Source: Oasisia sp. SBJ-2009 (taxonomy: Eukaryota; Annelida; Polychaeta; Sabellida; Siboglinidae). From it: a stretch of 64,000 nt of DNA. Positions 21,721 to 32,621 of the stretch are shown here, piece after piece. The stretch is from assembly GCA_964017155.1 (NCBI GenBank), contig OZ024856.1:46184610-46248609 (forward strand). The letters run 5' to 3'. Position numbers and translations under genes: made by a program. The notes below the pieces were generated by a model, which saw only the letters and a program-made list of their open reading frames with translations, was not told the DNA's origin and ran no database searches. Numbering within the stretch: the first letter of the stretch is position 1; each line of letters opens with the position of its first letter.

Positions 21721-21897
21721 GGGTGGGGAAAGTTTGTTTGAACACCCCACCTTTGCTAAGATTGTCATTTATCGACTGTATATTGTCTTGAGGATTTTTT
21801 TATACATCCTGGATAGTCATTAAATTACCTTTACCAACAATAAGAAATCTTGTTTATTTATTGTAGCAAACAAGCTCAGGTCTCTGCCAGTATAAGC
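21721..21897 (+). repeat. Terminal direct repeat, copy B1
   Basis: It runs from GTGGGGAAAGTTTGTTTGAA to CAGCAGGGTATAAATG and recurs at 22288-22484 with a few substitutions and small indels. Position after the recombinase ORF fits the inner copy of split direct repeats. Confidence 0.85.
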
Positions 21898-22287
21898 ATC
21901 AGCAGGGTATAAATGAATATTTTTACACATGTCAAAATAATATTTATACAATGTGATGCCGATACTTAGTCCGTGAACGGTGCGTTATCCGTAAACGTGT
22001 CGTAGCCTGTGAACTCTCAGAACGAGGCTCGGTCTCTTTGTGTTGAGAATTTGGTTACAGAAGTCGACAAATTTCCCAGCACAAAGGAAGATCGTTTTTC
22101 CAACCCCACCATCCGTCCCATGGCTACCACCATCTCGCTCTTTTCACATTTTGTACTGTTTTGCTTATGCTATGTACTACGCCGTACTATTGGCTTTTGA
22201 TATGTACTATAGATAGATTGCACTTTGATTTGTTCGATCAGCTTAGACTTACTGTACATCTATGCTGTTTTATGTACTTATGCGTGG

Positions 22288-22484
22288 GGTGGGGGAAAGT
22301 TTGTTTGAACCCACCTTTGCTAAGATTGTCATTTATCAACTGTATATTGTCTTGAGGATTTTTGTATACATCCTGGATACAGTCATTAAATGACCTTTAC
22401 CAACAGTAAGAAATCTTGTTTATTTATTGTAGCAAACAAGCTCAGGTCTCTGCCAGTATAAGCATCAGCAGGGTGTAAATGCCT
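22288..22484 (+). repeat. Terminal direct repeat, copy B2
   Basis: Second copy of the repeat at 21721-21897, about 567 bases downstream. The spacer (21898-22287) would hold the A2 part. Confidence 0.85.
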
Positions 22485-22624
22485 TTTATTTTATAATTAA
22501 CACTACAGGTTTAATGTGTGGGCGGTTGTTCTACATAGGTTGTGTTTGTATCCCGAAAAACAGACATCTGATGTTTGATGCATGTACATGAACAGTTCCG
22601 TGATGTCTTCCTACTACATTGCAG

Positions 22625-24298
22625 CCAGCTATGATGAGAGGCGGCAGAAAACATCCAAAGGGGAATTCACTTCCCACATACAAACGGAGGAAGAAGATAA
22701 AACCAAATGGCCAAAGCGGTATGTTATTATTTTTGGATTAACATCAAGGCTAGCAAGTCTACAATGTTAAGTTATATTGTTTATTACAGAGAAGTATTCA
22801 TAGTAACAGTGTACTGAAATAGTAAGCGAACCGTAATTACGATTACTTGTAATGGATATATTTGGTTTCATACGTCTTCATAGTAATGTTAATTGTAATC
22901 AATTACATTTGCATTTGTTCATTCCACCTGTGGTTTGTGTGCAGTATTATTAGTCCACAGTAATTGTTGACTTTCCTTATAAGCAGGTAGTTTTACAGTT
23001 ACATAATTCCATGAACCTTACGACCGGTCAATAGTTGCCAAAAATTGAGCATTGAGACCATCTCAAATTAATTTTCTAATGTTGCAGTTTCTCTATTGAT
23101 GTATTTTTTGTTTGATGTTTTTATCCGGTTTGCCTAGTCAAGGCTGATTAATTTGACAAATTATAATTATATACGTGTGGGTGACATCTCCAAGCTCTTA
23201 TTTCCACAGCAGCAGAATGAACTAGCCGTGGAACTCCTGTCAATGTTACAGAATTCAACAATAGATCTGATGTTTGTCCTAGGTACAAACAGAAACCAGC
23301 TCATCTGCAAGATGACAGCGAGGCTGAGAGTGGAGGCGACTCTGAATCCTTCGTTAGGAAACCAGAGAAAAGCCAAAAGGAAAAGTGACACTGCCACAAG
23401 CACCCATACCACCAACTGCTCCTGGCATTTAATAACTTGGAATGATGAACTTTCTTTCTGTGTGATTGCCCTTATTTCCTATATGTTATATGGTGTACAT
23501 ACTCCGTATTACAATGTTGGTCAATGGCCATATGTCATAATGGAATAATGTGTAGTCTTAGGCACACATGCTGGAATGAATTCCAACATAGACACCATTG
23601 TAACAGCAACCATTTATGACCTATTTGTGTTATTCAACTAACTTTGTAGTTCGAGGACTGGTACAAAAATATAAAAACTTGCTAAGTAACAGTTATATGA
23701 TTCTTCAAGTATCTCAGCCTGGCATGTTAGTTGTTTGCACTTTTGTAAATACACACTTTATGATTGTTTTTAAATTTGACAGGTGAGCCAGTGTGGAGTC
23801 TGCCCTGGGATCGGCAAGGACCCCTTCGACATCTGTTCAGTCGCCAGTGATACTGCCAATGTCATCATCACCGGCCAGGCAGTTTTCAGGTAACTAGTCC
23901 ATATAATACAACTTAAAAACATATTTCTTATATTTTTGTATTTTGTACAGCTTCAGCGCTGACACAAAATGTGACTATGTAACGGATGCAAAACGTCTTG
24001 TTCTTGCAAGTTTTAATTTTTTTTTTCAAAGTGTATAATATTGTTCAAATGCTCAGGAGGTTCTGTATATCTTTTGGCAGCTTTTGAGAGAGAGATGCTG
24101 TCAGGCATGACTGCCATCCAGCTGACGCTAGACGGCGTGATGCAGGAGCTGGCTTCTCTGTGGAAGCAGGTGAACATTCTGCAGAGGACAGATGACAACA
24201 AGGAGCTGCCAGATGACATAACATTCCCTCTGGCGAGTGTGGAGCAGCTTGAGGAACTGGAAGTCAAGCTGCTTGACAGAAACATCCTAAAACTTGTG
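22625..24298 (+). CDS. Partial multi-exon gene with a DUF4806-like domain
   Basis: Exon 22625-22718 (acceptor CTACATTGCAG, donor CGGTATGT) encodes SYDERRQKTSKGEFTSHIQT followed by an acidic and basic end. It ends in phase 2 and joins the exon from 23283, which reads YKQKPAHLQDDSEAESGGDS and a basic tail. A further exon, 23783-23889, reads CGVCPGIGKDPFDICSVASD. The last, from 24057 to 24298 (donor GTGAGC), contains MQELASLWKQVNIL and then ITFPLASVEQLEELEVKLLD, the opening of DUF4806 (P-L-x-T/S-x-E-E-L-x-x-L-E-x-x-L). The rest of the domain, normally followed by G-G, is missing because transposon sequence begins about 100 bases later. The 23783-24057 junction does not match in phase, so the model is incomplete. 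Confidence 0.45.
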
Positions 24299-24419
24299 GT
24301 GAGCATTTAAATAATCCTCTTTCTGTTTCTTTTATACACATTTATTTATAAGATTAATAATGCTTTGATGTCAGCCTGGACTAAATTAGCTGTATGAGTC
24401 AAGAGTATCACCCACGATA

Positions 24420-24930
24420 CACGAAAGAAATGTCTGCTTCTCCACGTAGCTGGTGAGTACGTCTTCGATGTCGTTGATGACTGACAGAGCGAGAACCCAC
24501 CTACGCGATCGTGAAAAACAAATTAAAAGAAAATGTTGCCCCAAAGAGAAACGTAGAATACGAACTATTTATGTTCCGCCAAGCAGCACAAGAGAATGGC
24601 GAAAACATAGATAAATATCACGCTCGTTTGAGGCACCTCGCAGAGTTGTGAATTCCACGACGCGGACAGGAAAATAAAAAGTCAAATTATGCAGCGTTGT
24701 ACATTGTCCAAAGTGAGGGATAAAGGCTTGTTGGAACCTAGTGTGTCGCTGGACAATTTATTAAAGTTTGGGCGGACACTGGAAGCGACCGAGATGCAAG
24801 TTCGGGCGATATCATTGGGTCACAAACAGCCACGTTCACAGACCAGTATGCAAAGCGGCTCGCGTTATCCTGACCAGGCAGCGTGCAACAACATGCAGCA
24901 ACACATCCCATCGCAAAGTTCGGTGCACAC
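24420..24930 (+). pseudogene. Ty3/gypsy gag fragment
   Basis: Frames read KKCLLLHVAGEYVFDVVDD (24430-24480), NVEYELFMFRQAAQENGENI (24550-24610) and IKSQIMQRCTLSKVRDKGLL then LLKFGRTLEATEMQV (24680-24800). This is the capsid part of the invertebrate K02A2.6-like Ty3/gypsy group. Stops and shifts separate the pieces. It is cut at 24931 by a MITE whose target-site duplication is intact, so the gag was already here when the MITE arrived. Confidence 0.6.
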
Positions 24931-25233
24931 CAGGGCTTTATGCAGGATAAAATTATTGCCAGTCACACATGTTTTGGTGGACATATGGATGTTAACTGTT
25001 AAGCTAGTTGACGAACTTTCAAGTGTGCCTGATGACCTAAAATGGGCTACAAACACACATACGACAACATTTACACTCACTTTCAAGGCATAACTGACAA
25101 TATCTATGGTTTTGGAAGATCTTTTTTTTTTTTGCTCCTTCATTTTTTACCCCGTCCACCCATATTTCTGCCCGTCCATATTCGTTTTTACCCGTCCTAA
25201 TGACGGGTGGACGGGTCTCTGCATAAAGCTATG
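24931..25233. mobile_element. hAT-type MITE, copy 1
   Basis: 303 bases bounded by CAGGGCTTTATGCAG and, in reverse complement at the other end, CATAGCTTTATGCAG. It is flanked by an exact 8-base duplication GTGCACAC (24923-24930 and 25234-25241). Ends starting with CA and 8-base target duplications are the hAT pattern. Internally it contains a duplex-prone stretch of ACCCGTCC/GGACGGGT words near 25150-25215. No coding capacity. Two related copies lie at 30385 and 33834. Confidence 0.85.
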
Positions 25234-25299
25234 GTGCACACACATCTAAAGCAAAAGTCAAACCCAAGGAGGGTGTCGATAAGCAGTTAAAATATCATA

Positions 25300-25618
25300 A
25301 TTAAGAATGTACCTTGCAGGAACCATGAACGACCATCTGCAAGAGAGGCTAGAGGATCTCTGCACTGGCAGCATCATAGCAAAATTTCAGGCACTCGATC
25401 CCACTTTGTGGCCTTCATATGGGCAAACAAAGGAGATGAAGGAAGCGTTTGCGTGTCACGGAAAACAAGAGGTAATGGACCTGTGGGACTATTATGGTGG
25501 TCTCCTAGAAACACACGGAGCAACAAAAGATGACCTTGTAGCCGACTTCAGGCGGTTCAAGGCTTGGGCTCGAAAACGACAAAAATTTCACCCAGGGAGA
25601 CATTCTTGGCAGTACTGA
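25300..25618 (+). pseudogene. hAT transposase fragment (ZNF862/KIAA1586-like)
   Basis: The frame has NDHLQERLEDLCTGSIIAKF followed by QALDPTLWP, and then HGKQEVMDLWDYYG. The pattern L-Q-x-R-L-x-D, then F-x-x-L/F-D-P-x-x-W-P, then G-x-x-x-V/M-x-x-L-x-x-x-Y is the middle-to-late part of these hAT proteins. The C-terminal dimerisation region is absent. It sits between the gag and pol remnants of the gypsy element. Confidence 0.55.
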
Positions 25619-25649
25619 AGCGAGGTATTTATATGTATGCACCATTGAA

Positions 25650-26515
25650 TAACAAATTTATGGACGCAAAACCTTAATGTCAAGGCCTTACAAGCCCGGG
25701 TGAACTGTCTTGCAAGTCCCACCGAATACGATTTTGCGTTTGGCATCACTGACGGCAACGTGAGTGTGGGTGGGGGGTGAAGTTGGATGTTCTGATCGAT
25801 TCCGGTGCTACACACAATATTATCGGCAAAGACAAATGAACGCATCTGAAGTGACATGCTACTACATGTACGTAGAGTGTTAATCCGACAGGTAAACAAC
25901 TCTTCACATACGTCTCTAACCATCCTCTCCAGGTAAAAGGAACATACACTTGTGATGTCTGAGCAGGACGCGGGAATGCGCGGGCAGAATTCATTGTTGT
26001 TATCAAACGGAAAGGAATACCTCTGCTCGGCAAGCAGACAGCTACGAAGTTGGGAATGCTAAAGATTGGAAATGACATTGCCGCAGTCACTTAAACTTCA
26101 CAACTGCTGAAACAGCAATACCCTGAAGTGTTCAGTGGCGTTGGCAAGTTAAACACTAAACAGATCTTACTGCACATCAATCCTGAAGTGAAGCTGGTTG
26201 AGATGTACACCTTTCAATTTGAGACAGAAGGTGGAGAAGAAGATCAAGGAGTTGTTGGACATGGACATTTCGAACCTGTCAATGGACCGACGCCATGGGT
26301 GAATGCTGCCGTGATTGTTCCGTAGGTGAACGGAGATGTCATCAGACTCTGCATTGACATGAGGCGTGCGAACAAAACCATAATACGTGGTCGACATCCA
26401 ATCCCTACTAGATGAGATGCTATAAAGTATGAATGGTTCGACCGTGTTCAGCAAATTGGATCTGCGATTGGGATATCACCAACTTGAATTAACACCGGAA
26501 TCGCACGAGATCACC
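25650..26515 (+). pseudogene. Ty3/gypsy pol fragment: protease and start of reverse transcriptase
   Basis: LIDSGATHNIIGKDK (25790-25835) carries the D-S-G active site of the retroelement aspartic protease. The frames then lead to GPTPWVNAAVIVP (26285-26325), RLCIDMRRANKTIIRGRHPI (26345-26405) and FSKLDLRLGYHQLEL (26450-26500), the first reverse transcriptase blocks. Several stops are present, and the palm catalytic box (YxDD), RNase H and integrase are missing, so it is truncated and dead. Confidence 0.7.
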
Positions 26516-26911
26516 AGATGTGGAAGAGTTGTCAGACGTCCAACACAATTTGACATTTGAACTACCGGGGTAGGTATGTTTGTAAGGGGCACAATAATCC
26601 CCAAAGCGAGAGGACAATCTACTCCAATGACCGCTTTTACATATGTTAGTGTTAAGAAACATAGACATTAAGTGTGTAACAACAAAGACATTTAGTGTTT
26701 CGCAGCAGAGATATTTTGTGTTCAGCAACAGAGACATGAGTTCTGACCTATATTTGATGCACTCTGGTCGTTGTACAATTACATATGACATGTAAATAAT
26801 GTTTCACTTCTGTTCGTACTCTTTTGCTAGTGTATTATATAACGGGTTGTGATACTTCATTGTAACATTTATGGTAGACTGGTGCTGCCCTCTTCCGTCA
26901 ATATGTTGTGC
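26516..26911. other. No recognisable feature
   Basis: Sequence after the truncated gypsy element. A weak tandem pattern of ACAGAGACAT/AAGACATT words occurs at 26660-26740. Confidence 0.4.
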
Positions 26912-27344
26912 AGATGAGTGAGAAGACAGGCCAATCACGTGTCGTGATGACCACACAGTGTATGGGTCCAGCGTTCCAATCACCTCGTACAAATGGTAAA
27001 CACCAGTTATCTTATAAAGCTTTTTCCATTAATGTCAATTATCTGACCATTACCAATATTGTCATTGGTTTTCAGAGGTGTCCTCTAGAATTAGTGAGTC
27101 CACTACAGGTTACATGTTTACATGTGGGATGACTGAAATCTCTTACTTCCCCTGGTATTGTCTATGTCACGTAAAAGCTCTCACACACACACGGTCACAC
27201 CCTTCTTCTAGGTGCACACTAAAAGGTGTGCCACAAACTGGCAGACCGCGCGGAAACGTTAATTCACATTCACAAAAATGCCACCGATCGATCCACTCCA
27301 TGTTTACGTGCGTTATAGTTGCTGTTTTTACTGTGTTCTTGTGA
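26912..27344 (+). CDS. Putative two-exon ORF, unidentified
   Basis: Block 26912-26994 (acceptor GTTGTGCAG, donor ATGGTAAAC) encodes MSEKTGQSRVVMTTQCMGPA and ends in phase 1. The next block starts after GGTTTTCAG at about 27076 in the matching phase and reads VSSRISESTTGYMFTCGMTE, staying open to a stop at 27344. The joined product has no domain I know and its composition is unremarkable; this may be chance. Confidence 0.2.
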
Positions 27345-28054
27345 TGTTGAGATGTCTTTCAATAATAACATATGTGTAATAAGCAAATTTAACTACAGTA
27401 CTACAAGTTAGCATATACAATGTTTAAAAGGCGAAATAACAATTCTTGTACAGCCCTGTATTTGTTGTTTGTTTTTAATTTCACCAACACAGTTAAATAA
27501 ATAAGTGGACAGTCTGTTCTTGGTATCACTATTTGACTACATGTAACAATGACATCTCCTATATCTATGACACAGAATAAATATAATGCGTGTGATAAAA
27601 TGTATATCATTATTTGGCATATGTATAACTTGTTCAAAATTAACACCCCAGAATCGATAATATCTATATTTTACCTTATCAAAAAAACATGCAAATAAAA
27701 TATAACAACAGTAAATGGAACAATAAACATATATAAATATATATATAAAAATATAGATAAAAAATATATATATAACATATGTATACAGTGCTTAAAAAGC
27801 CTGTGCCTGAACACACCTACAGGTGACAAAGTTGCAAATACAACATCCATATGTTCACTTTTGCCTGCCAAAAACATGCATAAAAAATCGCAAATCAATT
27901 TAAATGACTAATATAAACATAAAGGTAATAACAATGCATGAATTATGGAATATTTTATAAAATAAGGTCACACATAGAGCTGTAAATGAGGACATACTAA
28001 AATAACTGGTGACAATAACATTAATGACTTTCTTAGTGCTTTACTTTGCCTTTT
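27345..28054. other. AT-rich noncoding stretch
   Basis: Strongly AT-rich, with ATATAT runs at 27720-27780. No gene or element end seen. Confidence 0.5.
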
Positions 28055-28730
28055 TCTTTGACAAGAAGTGCAACACCATGGAGTATAAATTTATGTTATA
28101 TGGAAATTCACAATATCTGCGATATTTGTCACAAGCCACCATGTCTCCAAATACTTGTGGATGACCACAAGGACATAAAAGCTCTATTTCAAATCAGTCC
28201 ATGTCAATTTTTTTTATACATTCCACTAATTGTATTTTTGAATTTACCATGTAAAAGTTCCATGATTGTGATTGCTTTTCCAATTCTTTATAACCATTTG
28301 TACAAAATTCAACAATATTGGCTATTGCAAATATTCCAGTCTAATATTCCCGGATCTTGCTGTTGAGCTAATTGCACAAAAACCTCAATCAGTTTTGTGC
28401 CACACCCATATACACAAGATAATTAAATTTGAAGCGAAGGAGAGTGTTGATTTAAATATAAACTGTCCAAAACATAAGATTCAACCCCCTTATCTTTAAA
28501 AGAAACTACCCAGTGACCATTACCATTGTGATGAATTTGTGCTGTGGGTGCAGCACGCGATTCAAATTTACATGTGTATGTATTGTCAAAACAAATTCTC
28601 TCATCAAATACTGGCCAGTACTAATAATGTTGATTGGAAACCATTGGTAAATGGAAAATGTATTATTAAGTTTTATTAAGTCTAATGTGTCTGATGTACT
28701 TTCTTTATTTCCTAAAATTCCTTTTCCTAA
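28055..28730 (-). pseudogene. Ulp1-like cysteine protease with PHD-like tail, decayed
   Basis: Read on the minus strand: AAPTAQIHHNGNGHWVVSFK then KGVESYVLDSLYLNQHSPSL gives the His-Trp and Asp blocks of a C48-type fold. About 55 codons later, TGIFAIANIVEFCTNGYKEL matches the D-C-G-x-F-A-I-A block, with the catalytic cysteine position damaged. The end reads CPCGHPQVFGDMVACDKY, a C-x-C-G...M-x-x-C-D pattern as in PHD-like fingers that follow this protease in transposon genes. Several stops interrupt it. Upstream minus-strand sequence to about 29110 may be an older N-terminal part. Confidence 0.5.
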
Positions 28731-29139
28731 TGATGTGGACTTTGTAAATTTCAATGATCGTCTAACTGTAGCTTTACTAGTGGTTCTATCTATTTGCACA
28801 TGGAAGTGTCTTTGCCAATGCCACAGGGCTAATAGAACACAGTCAACTGGCTGGCCTTTTCAACATGTCAAATCCTTTAGTACACAATTTATACTTTCCA
28901 AAACATTGAGTATGAGGCCTTATTAGTAATACCACTAAAGGGGTTGTGCATTACGAGGTTCTAACAACCACTGTCCAGTGATTTATTACACTTGGTTTTG
29001 GTTCAACATTAAACTATTCCTCACAGGCATTACTCCAAGTTACTGAAAGGTCATCGTATAATCTGTCAAACATGTCCTCAATTTCACAACGAAGTAACTC
29101 ATTTAGATGATCAGCGTAAACTGATATATCATCTGACAT

Positions 29140-29590
29140 TCCACCGTATTTCTAAGATTGTATTAATAGAAGTATCACCATTCAGTATTAAATTGTTCGT
29201 ACAACACAATATTAAAAGTCTCCAATGTTTTCGATCGCACGCGCAAACAACAACAAAGCTTGTAAACATGGAACAAATATCGGTAGCAACTTTGTGAATG
29301 TGGTCTGCCATTTCCACACGTTCTGCCACTTCGTGGCCCGCCTACGGTACACCGGCTTTTAGTCTGGGAAGGCCTCGAGCTCTTCCAGTTAGTGACTGGT
29401 AAATTTACGGAACTGGGTCACAACCTGGTATTTACGGTAAATACAAGGTGATTGGAACGCAGCAACTTACTTATTATTTATAATATTATTTACTTAATCT
29501 ACAGTATAATATTAGACTATACTATCAGGCCTACCCGCCATGGCCAATGCCGCATGGCCGACTGGTGATATGTATCACCCCTAGATTTTA
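29140..29590. repeat. Dispersed repeat, copy 1
   Basis: It shares long stretches with 61370-61850, for example ATCGCACGCGCAAACAACAA, GCAACTTTGTGAATG, CCTCGAGCTCTTCCAG and GCCGCATGGCCGACTGGTGA, in the same orientation. It contains a GC-richer core in AT-rich surroundings. There is no convincing coding content. It could be an element terminus or promoter region. Confidence 0.85.
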
Positions 29591-29964
29591 GTAATTTAAA
29601 AAACAAACTGAATTTTTTTTACTCTTAATTTATATCACATTATCAATCTACACACGTACAAAAAATCACAAGTCAAACACATATATAAATCCCAAAAAAT
29701 TTGCATTTTAAAAGCATCCTATAAGACAAAGTTTGCCTAATTAAATATGCATAATTTAAAATCACGATTATTTCCGATTTCCAATTTCCATGCAGTTTTC
29801 ACCAAGCTACTTGTAGAAATCTGTAGAGCATCCTAAATACTGTCAGGACATTTTCTTGAAAGCTCGGTTTCTATTGGTTGTTTCTGGCAGAAATGTGGGC
29901 TGTGTCGCCCGCTGAGCCAATCAGTACTATATAATATATTTAATTTATATATTTCAGGTGAACA
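29591..29964. other. AT-rich stretch before the M1 start
   Basis: No gene. It could include the 5' end and promoter of the M element that starts at 29965, but no terminal inverted repeat was recognised. An acceptor-like TATATTTCAG lies at 29948-29957 just before the ATG. Confidence 0.4.
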
Positions 29965-31412
29965 ATGTCATCAAAGCATAATATTGCCCGACGAAAGAAA
30001 AGGAAATTCTATGGGATTCGCTACACAGCAATGAAAACATCTCCCACTGTTGAACCTGAACCACAGGAGACAGCACCAGTGTGGCGTAGCTCCTCGGCTG
30101 TGAAACTTGGCGAACAAGTATCTGAAAGACCCACCACTGATGACCCCCCTCAGTGGCTACCGAATGTTTGACATTGCTCAACTGACACAGTTCATTCAGA
30201 AGTTTCCGTGCCCTACCTGGGCTACCTGCCAGCATGAAGGTTATGACGTGACCGAGGTGAGAGCAGGACTTGCTAGTTCACTCAAGTTTGTATGTGATGC
30301 TCTGCAGTGATGAACTGAACCTACAGAACACTGCTGGCGAGAACACCAACGTGCGCTTCCAGATGGCCATCTACAGCATTGGAGCAGGGCTTTATGCAGA
30401 ACTAACCACATTATTGCCAGTTACACATGGTTTGGTGGACACATGGATGTTAATTGTTAAGGCAGTTTACAAACTTTAAATGTGTATGATGACCTAAAAC
30501 GGACTACAAACACACATGTGACACCATTTACACTCACTTTTGAGGCATAAAGTCTGACAATATTTATGGTTGATCTATGGTATATCTATGGAAGATCTTT
30601 TCCCCTTCATTTCTACCCATATTACTACCCGTTCACAAGTTTTTTACCCGTCCAAATGATGGGTGGACGGGTCTCTACATAAAGCTATGCATTGGAGGCC
30701 ATTACACACAAGGTCAGTGGTTCCTTGTGGACATGAACATGCCACCTGCCGTCAGCATGAGTCGGTTCAACTACTACATGGATACCATCCACGCAGCGAC
30801 AGAGAAAGCATAGCATGAGAAAGTTTGCCAGAGAACTGTCTGACTTGTTATTGCCGAACTGTGATGCAACTGTTTCATGTGACGGTACTTGGCACTACTG
30901 TGTTATCGGTGAACCCAAATGGCCCAGCCAAATGATTTGATGATGAAATTGATGTTGACATTTGTAGCAATCATTGCGATGCATGTGCTAAGGCCAGAAA
31001 AAGGTATGATGATAACTAGTTTGCAGTCTGGTACACTAGACACAAACCAGCCTGTGATAACAATCATGAAGGTAGTGCTGGCCAGATGGAGCCAAAGGGG
31101 ATGTTGCGAATTTTCAGAAGGTCCGAGGACAAACACGACTTGAGATATACTGGTTATTTGCGTGATGGAGACTCGAAGAGTTTCTCAACTGTAGCCAATG
31201 CAGAACCACCAGTCTACACAGGTGTAGAGATCAGGAAGCTATCTAGAGTGTTGTGAGCACATTCAGAAGCGTATGGGTAAGCGGTTGCTTGACAAGGTGG
31301 CAGAACTCAAGTCAAAATGGTACAAAGTGGGGCGAAAGAATTACAAGAGCGTAGGTGGGGCAGGTGGTCTGACCAAGAAAGCCATAAAGGTAATCCAGGG
31401 TCACTATGGTCA
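29965..31412 (+). pseudogene. Mutator-like transposase, M lineage, copy 1 (M1)
   Basis: The start ATG at 29965 gives a basic N terminus (MSSKHNIARRKKRKFYGIRY). After a shift come SGYRMFDIAQLTQFIQKFPC then PTWATC, and TNVRFQMAIYSIGAG, which is cut by a MITE at 30385-30689. On the far side the sequence resumes with FLVDMNMPPAVSMSRFNYY (30705-30780), ATVSCDGTWHYC (30860-30895, the D-G-T-W block), HKPACDNNHEGSAGQMEPKG (31045-31095), LRDGDSKSFSTVANAEPPVY and MGKRLLDKVAELKSKWYKVG. This is the order of the Pfam Mutator domain (PF20700). A four-base insertion near 31243 and other shifts break it. Copies M2 (33537) and M3 (40012) follow downstream, each directly before a Z gene. Confidence 0.7.
30385..30689. 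mobile_element. hAT-type MITE, copy 2 (inside M1)
   Basis: 305 bases with the same ends as the copy at 24931 and an exact 8-base target duplication CATTGGAG (30377-30384 and 30690-30697). It splits the M1 coding sequence. Confidence 0.88.
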
Positions 31413-31885
31413 CCAACATGTGGAAACACGTCCAGAACATGTTCCAAATAAGTGCCTGAAAGAAAATGTTGCCCTGACATCAGTGTGAAAAACTTCACCT
31501 TTGATGCGTGGCATTAGTGCATCAAACAGTGAACATCCTAAAGGACAAAGGAAGGTGGTGTTGCGCCGTCTGCAGTGACGATTTGGAGACCTCTACAAGC
31601 ATATGCAGAACTAGACAGAAACCGTTGAAAGGAGACAAGCACATCTAACAACAGCTCTGGACAGTGGACACCAACACTTGCACAATGTATACTATAATTC
31701 TAACCGTGTTTATGAATACTAATTATTTATGTCGTCAGCAAACATGTTATTTTGTGCACATTTTTATCTTTACTTTAAGGATAAACCACACTTAGAACGT
31801 GAAAATTTTGTGTTATTTTAATTGAGTTAAATCTGTAAAGTTCTTACTTTTATTAATTTCTTAGAGACAAGTTTAGTGACTTAAT
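31413..31885 (+). pseudogene. PHD-like C-terminal exon of a Z-type gene plus 3' sequence, copy A
   Basis: TCPEHVPN(M)KCL...ENVALTSV and, after a shared one-base loss, VNILKDKGRWCCAVCSDDLE resemble the end of ZSWIM3-like Mutator genes: an acidic linker, a W-x-C-x-x-C start of a PHD-like finger, then decay. It is followed by about 190 bases of a 3' sequence that recurs with each copy of this exon (42660, 44805, 52540, 58615). Here it is inserted between M1 and Z1; copies 2 and 3 lack it at that place. Confidence 0.6.
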
Positions 31886-32109
31886 TGTGGTTTTGTTTTT
31901 ATGAACGTTAAAGACATATTAATTATTCAGAATTGAAACTTGTCTTTCAGATGCTAAAGTTGAAGTGTTTGTGGATGAATCGGACACACTACAACAAGCC
32001 ATCTTCTTCCAGACATAAGAAATGTGTGATACATTTGAGGCGTATCCTAAGCCCGTTTTACTAGATGCGACATACAAGCTGAATGACTTGCATATGCCCC
32101 TTTATGTCA

Positions 32110-32303
32110 AATAACAAATTATCAGCTGATTGTGTAGGTGCTAGAAGTGTTAATATGTTTAAAAATAAAATTGACATATACCTAAGACGGGCAGGGTATA
32201 CTTAGATAGATAGGTTGGACTCTCGATAAGCCAAACGGCTTCCTTGTCCACCTGCCATCTAGAGTTGATTCTCTAGGTGGCAATCTTGTTAAATCTTGTT
32301 AAA
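32110..32303 (+). mobile_element. LINE 3' end inserted in Z1
   Basis: It encodes the last reverse-transcriptase residues GARSVNMFKNKIDIYLRRAG then YT and a stop, the usual CR1-like C-terminal tail. A stem-loop in the 3' region (32253-32282) and a tail of CTTGTTAAAT repeats follow. Comparison with Z2 and Z3, which read straight through this site, gives the insertion limits. Target-site duplication is not clear. Confidence 0.75.
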
Positions 32304-32621
32304 TGATGAATGATGACGGCAACGGCAAAAGTGAAATCATCAGTTTCTGGCTAGTAGCCAAAGACGATTGGTGCACTGATGGACACATTCAAAGAGAAGA
32401 ATGGCAAATGGAGCAGTGTGCAAGTTACCATGGCCGATAAAGACATGACAGAGTGGGATGTTCTTACCAAGAAACTACCACAAGCAGATATCTTAATCTG
32501 CTTGTACCACACCTTGAAGTCATTCAGGGGGGAGATCAGCATAGAGAAAATGGAAACATCTGTCGGTAAGAGAAAGCTATCTCTAGAGATCCTCGGCAAG
32601 ATGGCGTATGCAAAGACAGAG

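Larger units (their letters stand above)
20126..22490 (+). mobile_element. 5'-truncated tyrosine-recombinase (DIRS/Ngaro-type) retrotransposon
   Basis: Only the end of RNase H, an intact recombinase ORF and the 3' region are present. The 3' region holds a 52-base tandem repeat and a pair of direct repeats of nearly 200 bases (21721-21897 and 22288-22484), as expected for the B1 and B2 copies of the split direct repeats in Ngaro/PAT-type elements. Gag, reverse transcriptase and the 5' repeat are missing. Confidence 0.7.

Noticed and set aside
25650..26515. Endogenous retrovirus
   Set aside because: The protease and reverse-transcriptase blocks follow the Ty3/gypsy pattern and there is no envelope-like ORF or LTR pair.
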